Assembly (NCBI GenBank): GCA_949715645.1
Contig: OX454525.1
Coordinates: 61,044,844-61,108,843, forward strand
DNA from: Portevinia maculata
Lineage: Eukaryota; Arthropoda; Insecta; Diptera; Syrphidae
DNA: 64,000 nucleotides
Reading direction: 5' to 3'
The notes under the pieces are model-generated. The model made no database searches, had not been told where the DNA came from, and worked only from the letters and a program-made list of their open reading frames with translations. This document shows, piece after piece, positions 54,820 to 64,000 of this stretch (its first letter is position 1; each line of letters starts with the position of its first letter). The position numbers and the translations under genes were made by a program.

Positions 54820-57800
54820 GTTCGGCAAAAATTTTGTAAACTAGGTTAATATTATCAATAGTGACGTTTGCTAGGAGGTGGGATAGACTATGGTCGGATG
54901 CGTTTTTGCAAGTTGATATGACTTTTTGACATGACATGTCATGGCGAGGGAAAGGTTTTCTTCGCAAAGGTGGCATAGAGCCGGAGGTTCCTTGTTGAAT
55001 AGGTGTTTGTGCGTGATGTATGAGTGGCCAAGTCTAAGTCTGATGTATGTTCTTAACCTCTTTTGTGGGACGTTGCTCGGGTATATTGTTTTAACGCCAT
55101 TTGGGTTAAAGTTTTTGTATGTGTGGCTGTAGTTTATCCAATCAATTTGGAGTTTGATAAGTTTTTACTGCGGATATGGTAGATAGACTGTCAGAAAATA
55201 TGGCTGTCTTTTTTTTTGTGACGGTGTTTTATTGCTTTATATATAGCAAATGCTTCTGCAGTAAAAATAGACGTGTAGTTTGGTAGTAGGCCTTTGGACA
55301 GGATTGAACCATTTTCATTTACAACTGCAAATGATGTGTGGGCATATGTCTTTGATGCGTCCGTAAAAAGGAGATTCCATCCGAGGGATTTGTATTTGTG
55401 TGCGATGCTAAGGAAAGAGGCCTTGTAGATGTTGTGATTGGTTGTGGATTTGGTGTAGTAGCACAGTTCCGTATTAGTCACGTAGCTTGGAAGGTTCCAG
55501 GGCGGTTTCTCATTACTTTTGTGGTTCTGGATCGTGATGGGAATACCCAAGTCTCTTGCGGACTTGAGAGCGTTACATAAAGTTGATTGAACTCTCTGGA
55601 TTCTTTTCCGCTTCAAAGCATTTCTGACATCGATGTGGATGGGAGTTAGGTATGGTGAGTTGATTTTCTGAATGATGGTTGAAGTAAGGAGGCAGATCCT
55701 GTCAGCTAGTTGGGGAAGTCCTGCTTCGGTGAGTATGATTTTGATGGGAGTTGAGCGAAGGGCTCTCATACTTGTCCTAACGGCGGAGTGGTAAGGTGTT
55801 GTGATGAGTTGTAGTGAGGATTTGGAAAACTTCCCGTAGATTTGCAGACCATAGTCAATTTTTGATAAGACAATAGATTTAGTTAGATTTATAAGAGTGT
55901 TAATATTCGAACAGCTGTTTTTTGAAGATAAGAATTTAATTAAGTTGACCCTGGCAGTGAGTTTTTTCATAACATAAGAACAGTGGTTTTTAAATATAAA
56001 TTTTGAGTCATGTATTAGCCCAAGAATTTTAATAGAATTTACATTTTTTATGTGGATGTTGCTTAAAATTACTTCTATGTATTTATTACAATTGTGTTTT
56101 TTGCATATATGCAGTATTTCAGATTTTGGGTATGAAATAATAGAGCCTGAGTATTCGCTCCAACTCAGCAGGGCTTTGATAATTCGAGAAAAGGTATGCC
56201 CCAATGCGTGTAGATCTTTGCATTTTGAAAAGATAATTAGGTCGTCGGCGTAGAGTAGGTACATGTCCTACATTTTGGAAGCTGTCTATTATTTTGCTGA
56301 TCTCGTTAAAAGCTATGGTAAACAGGACTACTGATAATGGCGATCCTTGCGGGATACCGTTTTCAAGTTTATGGACTTTGGAGTGGATGTTAAAGTATTT
56401 AATACGAAAGCTCCTGTTGAAGAGAAAAGACTTTACGAAACCATATATTTTTGGGCCAATTTTCCATTTTAAGAGTTGATTCAGGACGACATGCCCCGAT
56501 CCTGTCAAAGGCTTTATCGAAGTCTAAGCTGAGAATAGAAGCATGGTTTCTCTCGGACAATGTTGAGCAGATGAAATGATCGAGGTGAAGGAGTGCATCT
56601 AAAGTGGATCGCCCCTTTTTAAATGCGACTTGCCGCTTGTCAACTAAGTTGTCTTTTTCAAGAAGCCAAAACAGACGTCTGGCGATAATTTTTTCTAGGA
56701 CTTTCCCTGAACAATGGAGGAGTGAGATTGGTCTGTACCCGGGGGTGGAAGTAAGGTCTTTGTTTGGTTTAGGTAATGGGATGATGCTAGCAACTTTCCA
56801 GGCATGTGGGATTATTCCTGTGACGAAGATGTTGTTGTACAATGACAGTATGCGAGTTTTTACAGCAGGAGGAGAGTTTTTTAGCATTTCGTACGAAATG
56901 CGGTCGAAACCGGGCGTTTTTCCCTTAACTGTGTGTAGGCAGGAGACAAGTTCGCACATGTTTATGTCGGATTCAATAGAGAGGGCTGCCTGGCTGGGAT
57001 TAAAGGATAGGTTTGAGTCGTTTAGGAGTTTTCGCTTTTCATCGATGAATGTCGAATTGAATTGCGCGTCATCCGCCGATTGCTCCCACGTTTGGGCAAA
57101 GTGTGCGACAATCTCTATCGGGCAGGTCAATGTTTTGGTATGGGTTTTTATTGCTTTGATTGTGTTCGGCACGTAAGTGCCTGTTAAGGTTTTGATGTCA
57201 GCCCAAAGTTTCTGGGAGGTGGAGTTTGGACTTATATTTGAAGTGAATTTTTCAAAGCACGTCTTTTTTCCTGCTCTGACCATTTGCCGGAACTTTGCGT
57301 TCAGCTTCCGGTAGAGTACGAGATTAAAGTCAGAGGTAGATTTTTTGAATTTGTGCCAGGCCTTTTGTTTTTGCATGCGGAGAAAGCTAATTTCCTTGTT
57401 CCACCAAGAGACTGTTTATACCCTATTCTAGGGGTATATTAATTTTGACGCATAGTTTGTAACATACCTTAATATTGCCCGTAGACCCCTAAAAGTTACT
57501 ATATTTATGATCAGCATCGATAGTAATGTCGATCTAGCGATGTCCGTCCGTCCGTCCGTCGGCAAAAATTAGGCCTTTAAACTGGACCTAGAGAGCTGAA
57601 ATTTTAACCATATACTCTCTAGGGTCCCGAAATAATCAAGTTTACGAATTTTTGAAATCCGCCCACAGACACACCCACAAACTCAAAAAAACAAAATTTT
57701 GGAAAAAATCGAATTTTGAGCTAGGAAGCTGAAATTTTTTATATATGATCTATGACTCCTAAAACTGCTCGGGATATAAAATTTTCAAAATCCGCCCACT

Positions 57801-59346
57801 GCCACGCCCACAAAAAAATAAAACAATTTTATTGAAAAACCAAAATTTGAGATAGGGAGCTGAAATTTTTAATATATACTCTCTAGGGGCCCTTTAAGCT
57901 CATGTATAAATATTTTCAAAATCCGCCCACTGACACGCCCACAAATAAATAAAACATTTTTTTTGAAAATCCAAAGTTTGAGCTAGGGAGCTGAAATTTA
58001 TAATATATACTCTCTAGGGGCCCTTTATGCTCATGTGTTAATTTTTTTTTAAATCCGCCTACTGACACGCCCACAATTAAATAAAACAATTTTATTGAAA
58101 CACCCAAGTTTGAGCTAGGGAGCGTTTTTTTTGATAAAATCCTTTAAATGTTATATAACAAAATATGTAGAGCGTTCTTAACAATTTAGCCATACTTAGA
58201 CTTTTGTCACGCCCACTTATGAGGGATAGGAATAAGAATAGGGTATCCAACAGTTCGTCCAAGCGGACTGTAGCCCGTCCCTATATTTTTTTATGTATTT
58301 TGTCGCTTGTTTGAGAGATGGCTAGGTTTGCTGCAGTTCGTATGGATTTGTGGATTAGGGCAGATTCTTTATTGATGTTAGCGGAGGCTTTCCTCGTGGC
58401 TAACTCGCTTGAGATGGTGGTTCAGAAAAGGTCCCAGTTCGCTCTGTCAAGCTGAAAGTTTTTTTGGTGTTTAGCTGTTGGTTGTTTGGAACAGCTGAAA
58501 GGGTGATGAGAATGGGGAAATGATCGCTACCGGAGAAGTTGTCCGAGATATTCCAGGTGGTTTTGGGGAGGAGGGAAGGTGATATGAGGGAAGGTCGATG
58601 TGAGTAAGTGTTCTGTGGGTGGAAAAGTGGGTGGGCCGACCGTCATTAAGAATCGCTAATCCTGAGTTAGCAATGAAATGTTCGACAAGTTTACCACGTT
58701 TATTCAATTTCCCAGAACCCCAAGAAGGGCTCCATGAGTTGAAGTCGCCTGTTATTAATATTGGAGTGTTTATACCATCTATGACACCTTCTAGATCTTG
58801 TATTGAAACATTTTTGTCGGGTGGGATGTAGAGGGAGATAATTGTAATGCTTATATTGAGATTGATTTCAACACCTACTGCTGAAATGCTTGAATTGATG
58901 GCAATAGGTGTATGGGGGATGGACTTGTCAATGAGGAGGCAGACACCCTGTTTAGAGTTTGCGATCGAATCGAATTGGAAATATAAAGAATATTGTTTGG
59001 ATGGGAATGGTTGGATATTGGCTGGGATATGGGTTTCTTGCAGGGAGATAATGTGTGGTTTTATGTCCCTTATGAGAAGTTGTAGTTCATGTAAGTTGTT
59101 AAAATACCCATTTATGTTCCATTGCAGGATATTTATTGGTTGGTCTGTGTTAGGTGAGGAATTTCTATGAATGAAGCGAGTTTTGTGTTGTGCCAGAATT
59201 GGGGTTGTGCCGTTGGGGTGTTCATTATGACTCCGCGGCACGGATGTTGAAGCCGGCAGGTTCGGCTGGGAGCCTGCAAGATTCAATCTCCGGACCGCGG
59301 AGTAATTGTTATGGTTCATTTCTGTGTTTTTAGTTTGATTCATCAT
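54820..59346 (-). pseudogene. I-like LINE ORF2: endonuclease, RT, RNase H, split by a Helentron-like element
   Basis: ATG at 59346 starts ORF2. The endonuclease has NILQWNINGYFNNL (59130), SLQETHIP (59045), ITGDFNSWSPSWGSG (58760) and LTHIDL (58600), with a frameshift at about 58588 replacing the final S-D-H part. After the inserted element (57415-58292) the frame resumes with WWNKEISFLRMQKQKAWHKF (about 57405). RT: PGYRPISLLHCSGKVLEKII (56730), FKKGRSTLDALLHLDHF, SILSLDFDKAFDRI (56540), shift near 56510, then NGIPQGSPLSVVLFTIAFNE (56350) and, after another shift, YLLYADDLIIFS (56260). RNase H: LLFTDASKTYAHTSFAVVNE (55345), FTAEAFAIYKAIKH (55270), then IFSDSLSTISAV (55195) after a further frame change. 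At least four frameshifts inactivate it. Confidence 0.9.
57415..58292 (+). mobile_element. Helentron-like element, copy E, inside the I-like LINE
   Basis: It opens with TTTATACCCTATTCTAGGGG, has a short (GTCC)n core of about four units at 57540-57558, and carries five repeat units instead of six. The end is GAATAGGGTAT, the hairpin CAGTTCGTCCAAGCGGACTG and CCCTATATTTTTTT. It sits between the codons for ...SDKIH and ...VSWWNK of LINE ORF2, in T/A-rich sequence without a target duplication. Because it interrupts a fairly young LINE, this family moved recently. Confidence 0.85.
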
Positions 59347-59397
59347 CGTTATTGTACTCAGTTATATAGTAGTTGTTGTTTGAGAGAAGATTGTTTG

Positions 59398-60862
59398 TTA
59401 TATTTGTGAGTGGAGATAAAAGGTCTGCAAGTGTTTGTGGTTGAGTGGTTTCAGTGGGTGCAGGTATGAGCACGCCGCTGTTGGAGGAGGTTGATAAAGA
59501 TTTGCAAATGTTTGTGGTTGAGTGGTTTCAGTAGGTGCAAGTGAGCACTCTTCTGTTGGAGGCAGTTGAGATAGGTTCGTAAAAGGAGAAGAGAAGGAGG
59601 ATGAGACAGAGTTAGTGTCGTTGCTGTTTGATGCTGTGTGATTATCATTATGTTGAGTGGGAGGTATTGATTTGTTGTTTTTGGAGACCCTGGCGGGTAT
59701 AGACGGGGGAGATTGGACAGTTTGTGTCGATTTTTTGTTGCTACTTTGGTTGGTTGTGTGGTGATGGTCGTTTGATATTGTTGGGAGAGTGTTGGTTTTT
59801 GTGACAGGCTGTTTAGTAATTTTTTTTTTTTGGTGCTTCAGTGAGTATGGAGTGTGGGAGGGGTATTGAATGCGGGGAAGGGAGTTTGAGTTTGGTAGAG
59901 CTATGGCAGGTGTGTGTGTGGTTGAGGTAGCGGAGCTTTGTGCGACTGCTGAATATGTTGTAGTGGAGAACGGGATCGGATTTTGCTCTTTAAATATTTT
60001 TTTTGCGTCTGCCATGGTACATTTTTTTATTGTTTTTATTTTTGGAATTTCTTTTGCTTTGAGGTACTGTTTGCACATTTTAGAAGATGATGAATGTTCT
60101 TCAGCGCAGTTGGTGCATGATGTGCGAGTGCAGTTTTCGGGAAGATGTGGGGGAAGATTGCAGGTCTCACAGGCGGCTGAGCCGGTGCACCTTTTGGTGG
60201 TATGCCCAAAGAGTTGGCATTTGCGGCAACGCATAGGATTGGGGAAGTATTCTTCCACTTTTACGTTATACCAGCCAATGTTAACCGAGCTGGGGGGGGG
60301 GGCGGAAGCGATCAAAGGAAAAGAGCATTAGACCGGTGGCACGAGTTTTGTGTTCAGACGTTGTTTTTGTAAGCTTATATACCTCTGTTACACCTTGTGC
60401 TCTCATTTCTTTGACTATCTCTTCTTCGGAAACGTTTATTAGGCAAGGGGCGTATACCGTTCCTTTACAAGAGTTTAAGTTGGAGTGGAGTTTAACAGAA
60501 ATTGGGCAGAGATTGGCAAGGGTTTTTTTTGTGAGGAATAAATTGGCGATTTTCACGGATTTCGCCAAGACCAGGAGGCTACCATCTCGTAGTTCCGTGA
60601 TACTTTCGTACGCAGTACTTATGCCGTCGATAGCTTTTTTGAGAAGGAATATGCTTATGGGAGAGAGGGGGGTTTTTTCATCACTGGGAGATATCACTAT
60701 GAATTTCGGGTCGGATAGGGTTGGGTTTGTTTGCAGTGGTTTATTGAGATCCATGTGGGTATATGTATTTTTTTTTCTTTTTTTATTGTTGGGCTCAGAT
60801 TGCAGCTCCATGTCGAGCGTGCTAAATCTGTTGCCCGAAAGCACTGGTGGCCCAGAGGCCAT
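59398..60862 (-). pseudogene. I-like LINE ORF1 (Gag-like, CCHC) with one frameshift
   Basis: I chose ATG at 60862 (MASGPPVLSGNRFSTLDMEL) because the sequence before it is not Gag-like. The first part (60862-60285) has an RNA-recognition-like region with words such as DGSLLVLAKSVKIANLFL and EEEIVKEMRAQGVTEVYKLT. A run of ten G at 60293-60302 causes a frameshift. The downstream frame continues as GWYNVKVEEYFPNPMRCRKC. Three cysteine knuckles follow: CRKCQLFGHTTKRC, CETCNLPPHLPENC and CTNCAEEHSSSSKMC (about 60225-60080). The tail is Ser/Thr/Pro/Asn-rich, with an imperfect internal repeat (ETTQPQTFANLYQPPP / KPLNHKHLQTF) near 59500-59420. The product would bind element RNA. Confidence 0.85.
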
Positions 60863-61051
60863 TCTTTCACTGTTTGCGCACTTGGGAGGGTTTTTTTTGC
60901 GGTACCGGGGTGGAGCAGAACAGGGGTATGGGCATATGAAAAAGTAGCGGTAGAACACATTGACGTGAGCAAGAAAAATAGAGAGCGAGCTGACTAATGA
61001 ACTGACCGGCTTGAATGGCATACGGTGACTGTGCTTTTATTTTTATTATTA

Positions 61052-61605
61052 GCAGTGTTTCTTTGCGCGCGGATATAGAGATTGCATCAGAAAACGACTA
61101 TCGCCGCTTAAGAATTCATCAAAAAAAAAAAAATTGGCAGCACACATGCACCTATGACATGCACCGTGACACAGCTGTAAGTTGTAGTTAAGAAATTTGT
61201 ATTGAAAATCCTGAAATTGAAAAATATTTACTTCCGCCAATTGAAATTGATGCCAAGCATATTCTAAAATTATGAGAAACAATTTCACATTAACAGATTT
61301 CCTAAATTCAATTACCTTTATAATGAAGTATGAAAAAAAAAATTAATGAAATCACGAACAAAATATTCGGCGGGATGTGTTAGTGGTCGGAGGGATGTCA
61401 GACTTTGACATTTCCTGAAAAATTCATCGCATCGGTTCATCAGAAACGAAGAAAATGGGTTTTGGAAGCACTGTTTATCCACGCTAACTGACTTAGCGGC
61501 GATAGCTATCCCCGCTACAGTTAGCGTATATAGGATAAGTTGTTGTTGTATTTTACATGCAAATTTTAAATTATCCCTATATCCGCGCGCAAAGAAACAC
61601 GGCTA
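61052..61605. mobile_element. MITE-like element with about 30-bp terminal inverted repeats
   Basis: AGCAGTGTTTCTTTGCGCGC with GGATATAG at 61051-61078 is mirrored by CTATATCCGCGCGCAAAGAA with ACACGGCT at 61578-61605. ATT flanks both ends (or TA if the ends are one base shorter). An internal GCTAACTG...CAGTTAGC pair near 61484-61524 may add a hairpin. There is no coding frame. It was adjacent to the 0.8-kb element before the I-like LINE inserted between them. Confidence 0.7.
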
Positions 61606-61680
61606 TTGTTACCTTCATTCAAAAAAAATATTAAAACGTTATGTTTATTACGCATTTTCTGGAGAAATTTCGGTAGTAAA
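61605..61680 (-). repeat. Dispersed repeat, inverted partner of 52776-52845
   Basis: GTTACCTTCATTCAAAAAAA, ATATTAAAACGTTATG and TTTATTACGCATTTTCTGGA match the plus copy at 52.78 kb in reverse. This copy continues into ACTACCGA-type sequence (as complement), which the first copy lacks. Confidence 0.6.
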
Positions 61681-62545
61681 TTTTTTTTATTCGATACGAA
61701 AAAGCAATTCTACGAATTTTGGTGGCTTATTGAGGAGGGAGGGGTCCACAAGCCCTCCCAGGACGGTGCGTTACTCTAAGTAACATCCTCTTAGTTTCTA
61801 AGTTAGATTAAGTTAGCTAGGGCGTTTTTGGGAGAGGCCGGACTCAACAACTTGTGGTGGTGCCTCCGGGAGGTGATTGCCGCTGTAAGGCTTCTGTCGG
61901 CTCACGCCGACGCGTTTGCATGTTGACGACTGCCAGGCGCTCAGAAAGCAATTTTGATTTTGACTATTCGTTGTGTAAGGCAACGTGTGCTCAGATTCCC
62001 AATTATAGTAAGAACAGGTTAAGTAGTTTAAGTCAGTACAGTAGGAAGTTTTGCAATTAGTTTTTATATAAAATATAATATTTAAATAATGATGCCGAGT
62101 TTTTAAAAAAAAAATTCTAGATGGAAATAATATGTTAAATTAGTTCGTAAAATAGTTTTTAGTCCGAAAGGCAATAATTATAAGGTTATAGTTAAGTTTA
62201 AAACGTCTGCATAAGGACAATTAATTAAGAATAAGTATCCTGTTAATTTTAAGTTAGATTTAATCATTTTTGTCTAATATTGAATAAAAAAATTAATTTA
62301 AAAGTCAAAAAGTCGGTAGTAAATTTTAATTATTTATAAACGTTGTTCCTTCGTGTACTTCACAATGATGAACATGTTGATTACTGAATATTTTGACATT
62401 GACGTTCGGTAATGGGTTTACGGGTGCGTTTACACTGGATGATTGAAGTTGTCAAGTCGCTAATGAAAGACCCTTTATATAAGATAAGTATTTTCATGAA
62501 TTAGGTAGACGCTTTACCCGGCGTTCTTAAGAGACACACCTAGTT
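61681..62545. other. No recognisable gene; hairpin GTCGGC-TCAC-GCCGAC
   Basis: A 6-bp stem identical to that of the 5S-derived SINE hairpin, but with loop TCAC, occurs at 61896-61911. An AATAAA-like motif near 62282 and A-rich DNA to 62310 could be the end of an unidentified retroelement. No frame has a family motif. Confidence 0.35.
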
Positions 62546-63613
62546 TTAGGATGTGGTTCCGCTACAAGCGAATTTTACTCGAGCGAATTCGCAAAATTTG
62601 CTAAACTCATTGAAAACTACACATTTCTTATGTTGTGGTTCCGCTGCATACAATTTACCCGCCCCAACTAAATGAATCCGAGTCGAATTTCCGATGGCCT
62701 CATTTCTATTTTACTAGTGCGAGTACAGCGAATTCAATATAACTTGTTGAGTTTTAAAGAATTTGGTAGAAAGTAGAGTCTACACATGGTAGAGTTTGCA
62801 ATAAATCTATGAGAGCAGGTTAGTTGGGGGATCATATCCTTTGCTAGAAGAGCGTGCAATGCGCCACGGCGACATTTTCTCAATCGTTGGCTCTATATTT
62901 GACAAAATATAATGCAATGTATCTGGAGTCATACTATAATATTCAAAAAGAGTCCCTCATCTTTGATCAAAGAATTGTGAATTTTGTGAAATTCTCCATT
63001 ATCCTGTTTTTTTTTTTATAAATTGAAATAATTTCACAACGGTTTTTAATGCATTTTTACTCCAAAATGCTTTTTGTTAACAAAAATTGTTTTTCACAAA
63101 GCGACAACGACATGATCAAACCAATCACAGCACTTTGATGGAAGGTGGTACGTTCGAATCCCGGCCAAGTCCATTACTTGATATCGAATAATCGTAATCT
63201 CCCTCAGCGACTTAGACACCACCCGTGGAGAAAAACCCTACAACTGCACCCAAACACTTCTTTCCTATCTCTCTATTCTTTTTAATAGTAAGTAGAACCG
63301 AAAAGCATGCAATGAAACACGATATTGCCATGTGCTGCTTGCTGTTAAACACAAATGCTTACGATGTGTAGCACTATAAGGATACTGTAACAACAGAAAA
63401 AAAACCCTTTAGCGTAAGCAAATTATAAAAAAAAGTACTTCCTGCAAATAAATGTTTCTTTCCCACTACATACGAGTATCTACATAAATAAATAAAAATT
63501 TCGCGTGAGTAAAATTCGCTCCCACAGGAGCGAATGTGCGCGAGGTATATTCGCTTACATTCGAGTAAGTTAGTTCGCACGAGTAAAATTCGTTTGCCCC
63601 GGAACCGCAGCCT
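62546..63613. mobile_element. Inverted-repeat (foldback/hAT-like) element, 1.07 kb
   Basis: AGGATGTGGTTCCGCTACAA with GCGAATTTTACTCG (62548-62581) is mirrored at the right by the complement of AGGCTGCGGTTCCGGGGCAA with ACGAATTTTACTCG (63580-63613). More GCGAATTTTACTC words in both orientations lie near each end (63505-63560), and a second GTGGTTCCGCTGCA is at 62634-62647. The ends differ by several bases, so it is not recent. No target duplication is clear. It contains the SINE-like fragment at 63120-63250 and no gene. Confidence 0.65.
63120..63250 (+). repeat. SINE-like fragment with a polymerase III B box
   Basis: GTTCGAATCCCGGCCAAGTC at 63151-63170 resembles a tRNA T arm and B box. The body that follows (CAGCGACTTAGACACCACCC, GTGGAGAAAAACCC) is SINE-like, with no clear tail. 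The A-box half is not convincing, so this is probably a 5'-truncated copy. Confidence 0.45.
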
Positions 63614-64000
63614 TATTGTTGCTACTCGCAGTGCGTACAACAGGTTTAGTGTCCTAAGTCCCAACCGTACGTAGCACGATACTGCTGTCCGGCGCAATAG
63701 CCGGAGCATGATCAAATCGTACTCTAACATTTCAGCTAGTACCTGCCTGCCTCAATCTGGTGTTAGTATCAAGCGCCACAAGACTTTACAGTTCAACATT
63801 TCTCAAATTAACCTTTATTTACCAACTTCAGCTTTAAGAATCAATTATTATTTAAATTTTGTACATAAAATCAGCACGTGTTGTTCTATTACATGTATAA
63901 GTATTGTCGGTTGCTGGGCTCCAAAATATTAATCCTCAATAACTCTTCATAAATTAGATATTCATGAGTGCATACTAAGCTCTCCATAATGCTAAGTATA
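63614..64000. other. No recognisable feature
   Basis: The window ends in AT-rich DNA without motifs. Confidence 0.45.

Larger units (their letters stand above)
54662..61032 (-). mobile_element. I-factor-like LINE, near full length
   Basis: It is flanked by a perfect 14-bp duplication, GCTTTTATTTTTAT, at 54648-54661 and 61033-61046. It contains an ORF1 with three CCHC knuckles, an ORF2 with endonuclease, RT and RNase H, and a (TAA)n 3' tail at 54662-54681. All of these are hallmarks of the I clade. Total length is 6.37 kb, of which about 0.88 kb is an inserted Helentron-like element, leaving 5.5 kb, close to the size of a Drosophila I factor. Frameshifts in both ORFs make it defective, but the wording is well kept, so the insertion is fairly young. 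Confidence 0.9.

Noticed and set aside
60336..60947. 203-codon plus-strand frame opposite the I-like ORF1
   Set aside because: It is the antisense shadow of ORF1, whose CCHC knuckles and position in an I-like LINE show the minus strand is the coding one. The same applies to 59870-60331 and 56604-57176.

Overview
The window looks like repeat-rich DNA from an insect nuclear genome, most probably a fly (Diptera). It is AT-rich, and I see no host gene, rRNA gene or functional tRNA gene. Almost everything that can be named is a transposable element or a piece of one. The family mix points to a dipteran: Helentron-type elements with a (GTCC)n core like the Drosophila DINE-1/mini-me group, an I-factor-like LINE, RTE and Jockey-like LINEs, piggyBac, hAT, Harbinger and Tc1/mariner-type elements. 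I cannot name the species. Nearly every reading frame with homology carries stops or frameshifts, so this is a nested transposon graveyard, perhaps pericentromeric or a large intergenic region.

Layout. 0.7-4 kb: a decayed RTE LINE split by a 5S-rRNA-derived SINE (131 bp, 12-bp target duplication) and by a Jockey-like LINE. 4.3-5.6 kb: clustered short motifs typical of DNA-transposon ends. 8.4-10.2 kb: a broken piggyBac transposase. 10.9-16.2 kb: RTE, L2/CR1-like, Jockey-like and RNase-H-bearing LINE fragments. 17.3-20.0 kb: a Harbinger element with convergent transposase and Myb-like genes, carrying a Helentron-like insertion. 20.5-27.2 kb: LINE remnants, a 231-bp mariner-type MITE, a tRNA-derived SINE and Helentron-like units in tandem. 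28.9-34.5 kb: a Helentron-like element split by a 4.5-kb LINE with a 12-bp target duplication. 34.6-36.2 kb: another LINE. 37.3-40.7 kb: a second tRNA-derived SINE, then an RTE split by a hAT element that is itself split by a LINE fragment. 43.7-45.9 kb: a LINE split by the full-length 5S-derived SINE. 47.4-48.5 kb: an inverted Helentron-like copy. 48.7-49.6 kb: a hAT remnant. 53.2-61.0 kb: a tandem duplication, an 0.8-kb inverted-repeat transposon with only a helix-turn-helix domain, and an I-factor-like LINE (6.37 kb including a Helentron-like insertion) with a 14-bp target duplication. 61.0-63.6 kb: two further inverted-repeat elements.

How the parts relate. The nesting gives relative ages: RTE, piggyBac and Harbinger copies are old hosts, while Helentron-like copies, the 4.5-kb LINE, the I-like LINE and the SINEs arrived later. 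The 5S-derived SINE ends in ACCTAA repeats and shares a 3' sequence block with the RNase-H LINE at 15.4 kb, so LINEs of that group are candidate partners. All identifications are by eye; none has been checked against a database.
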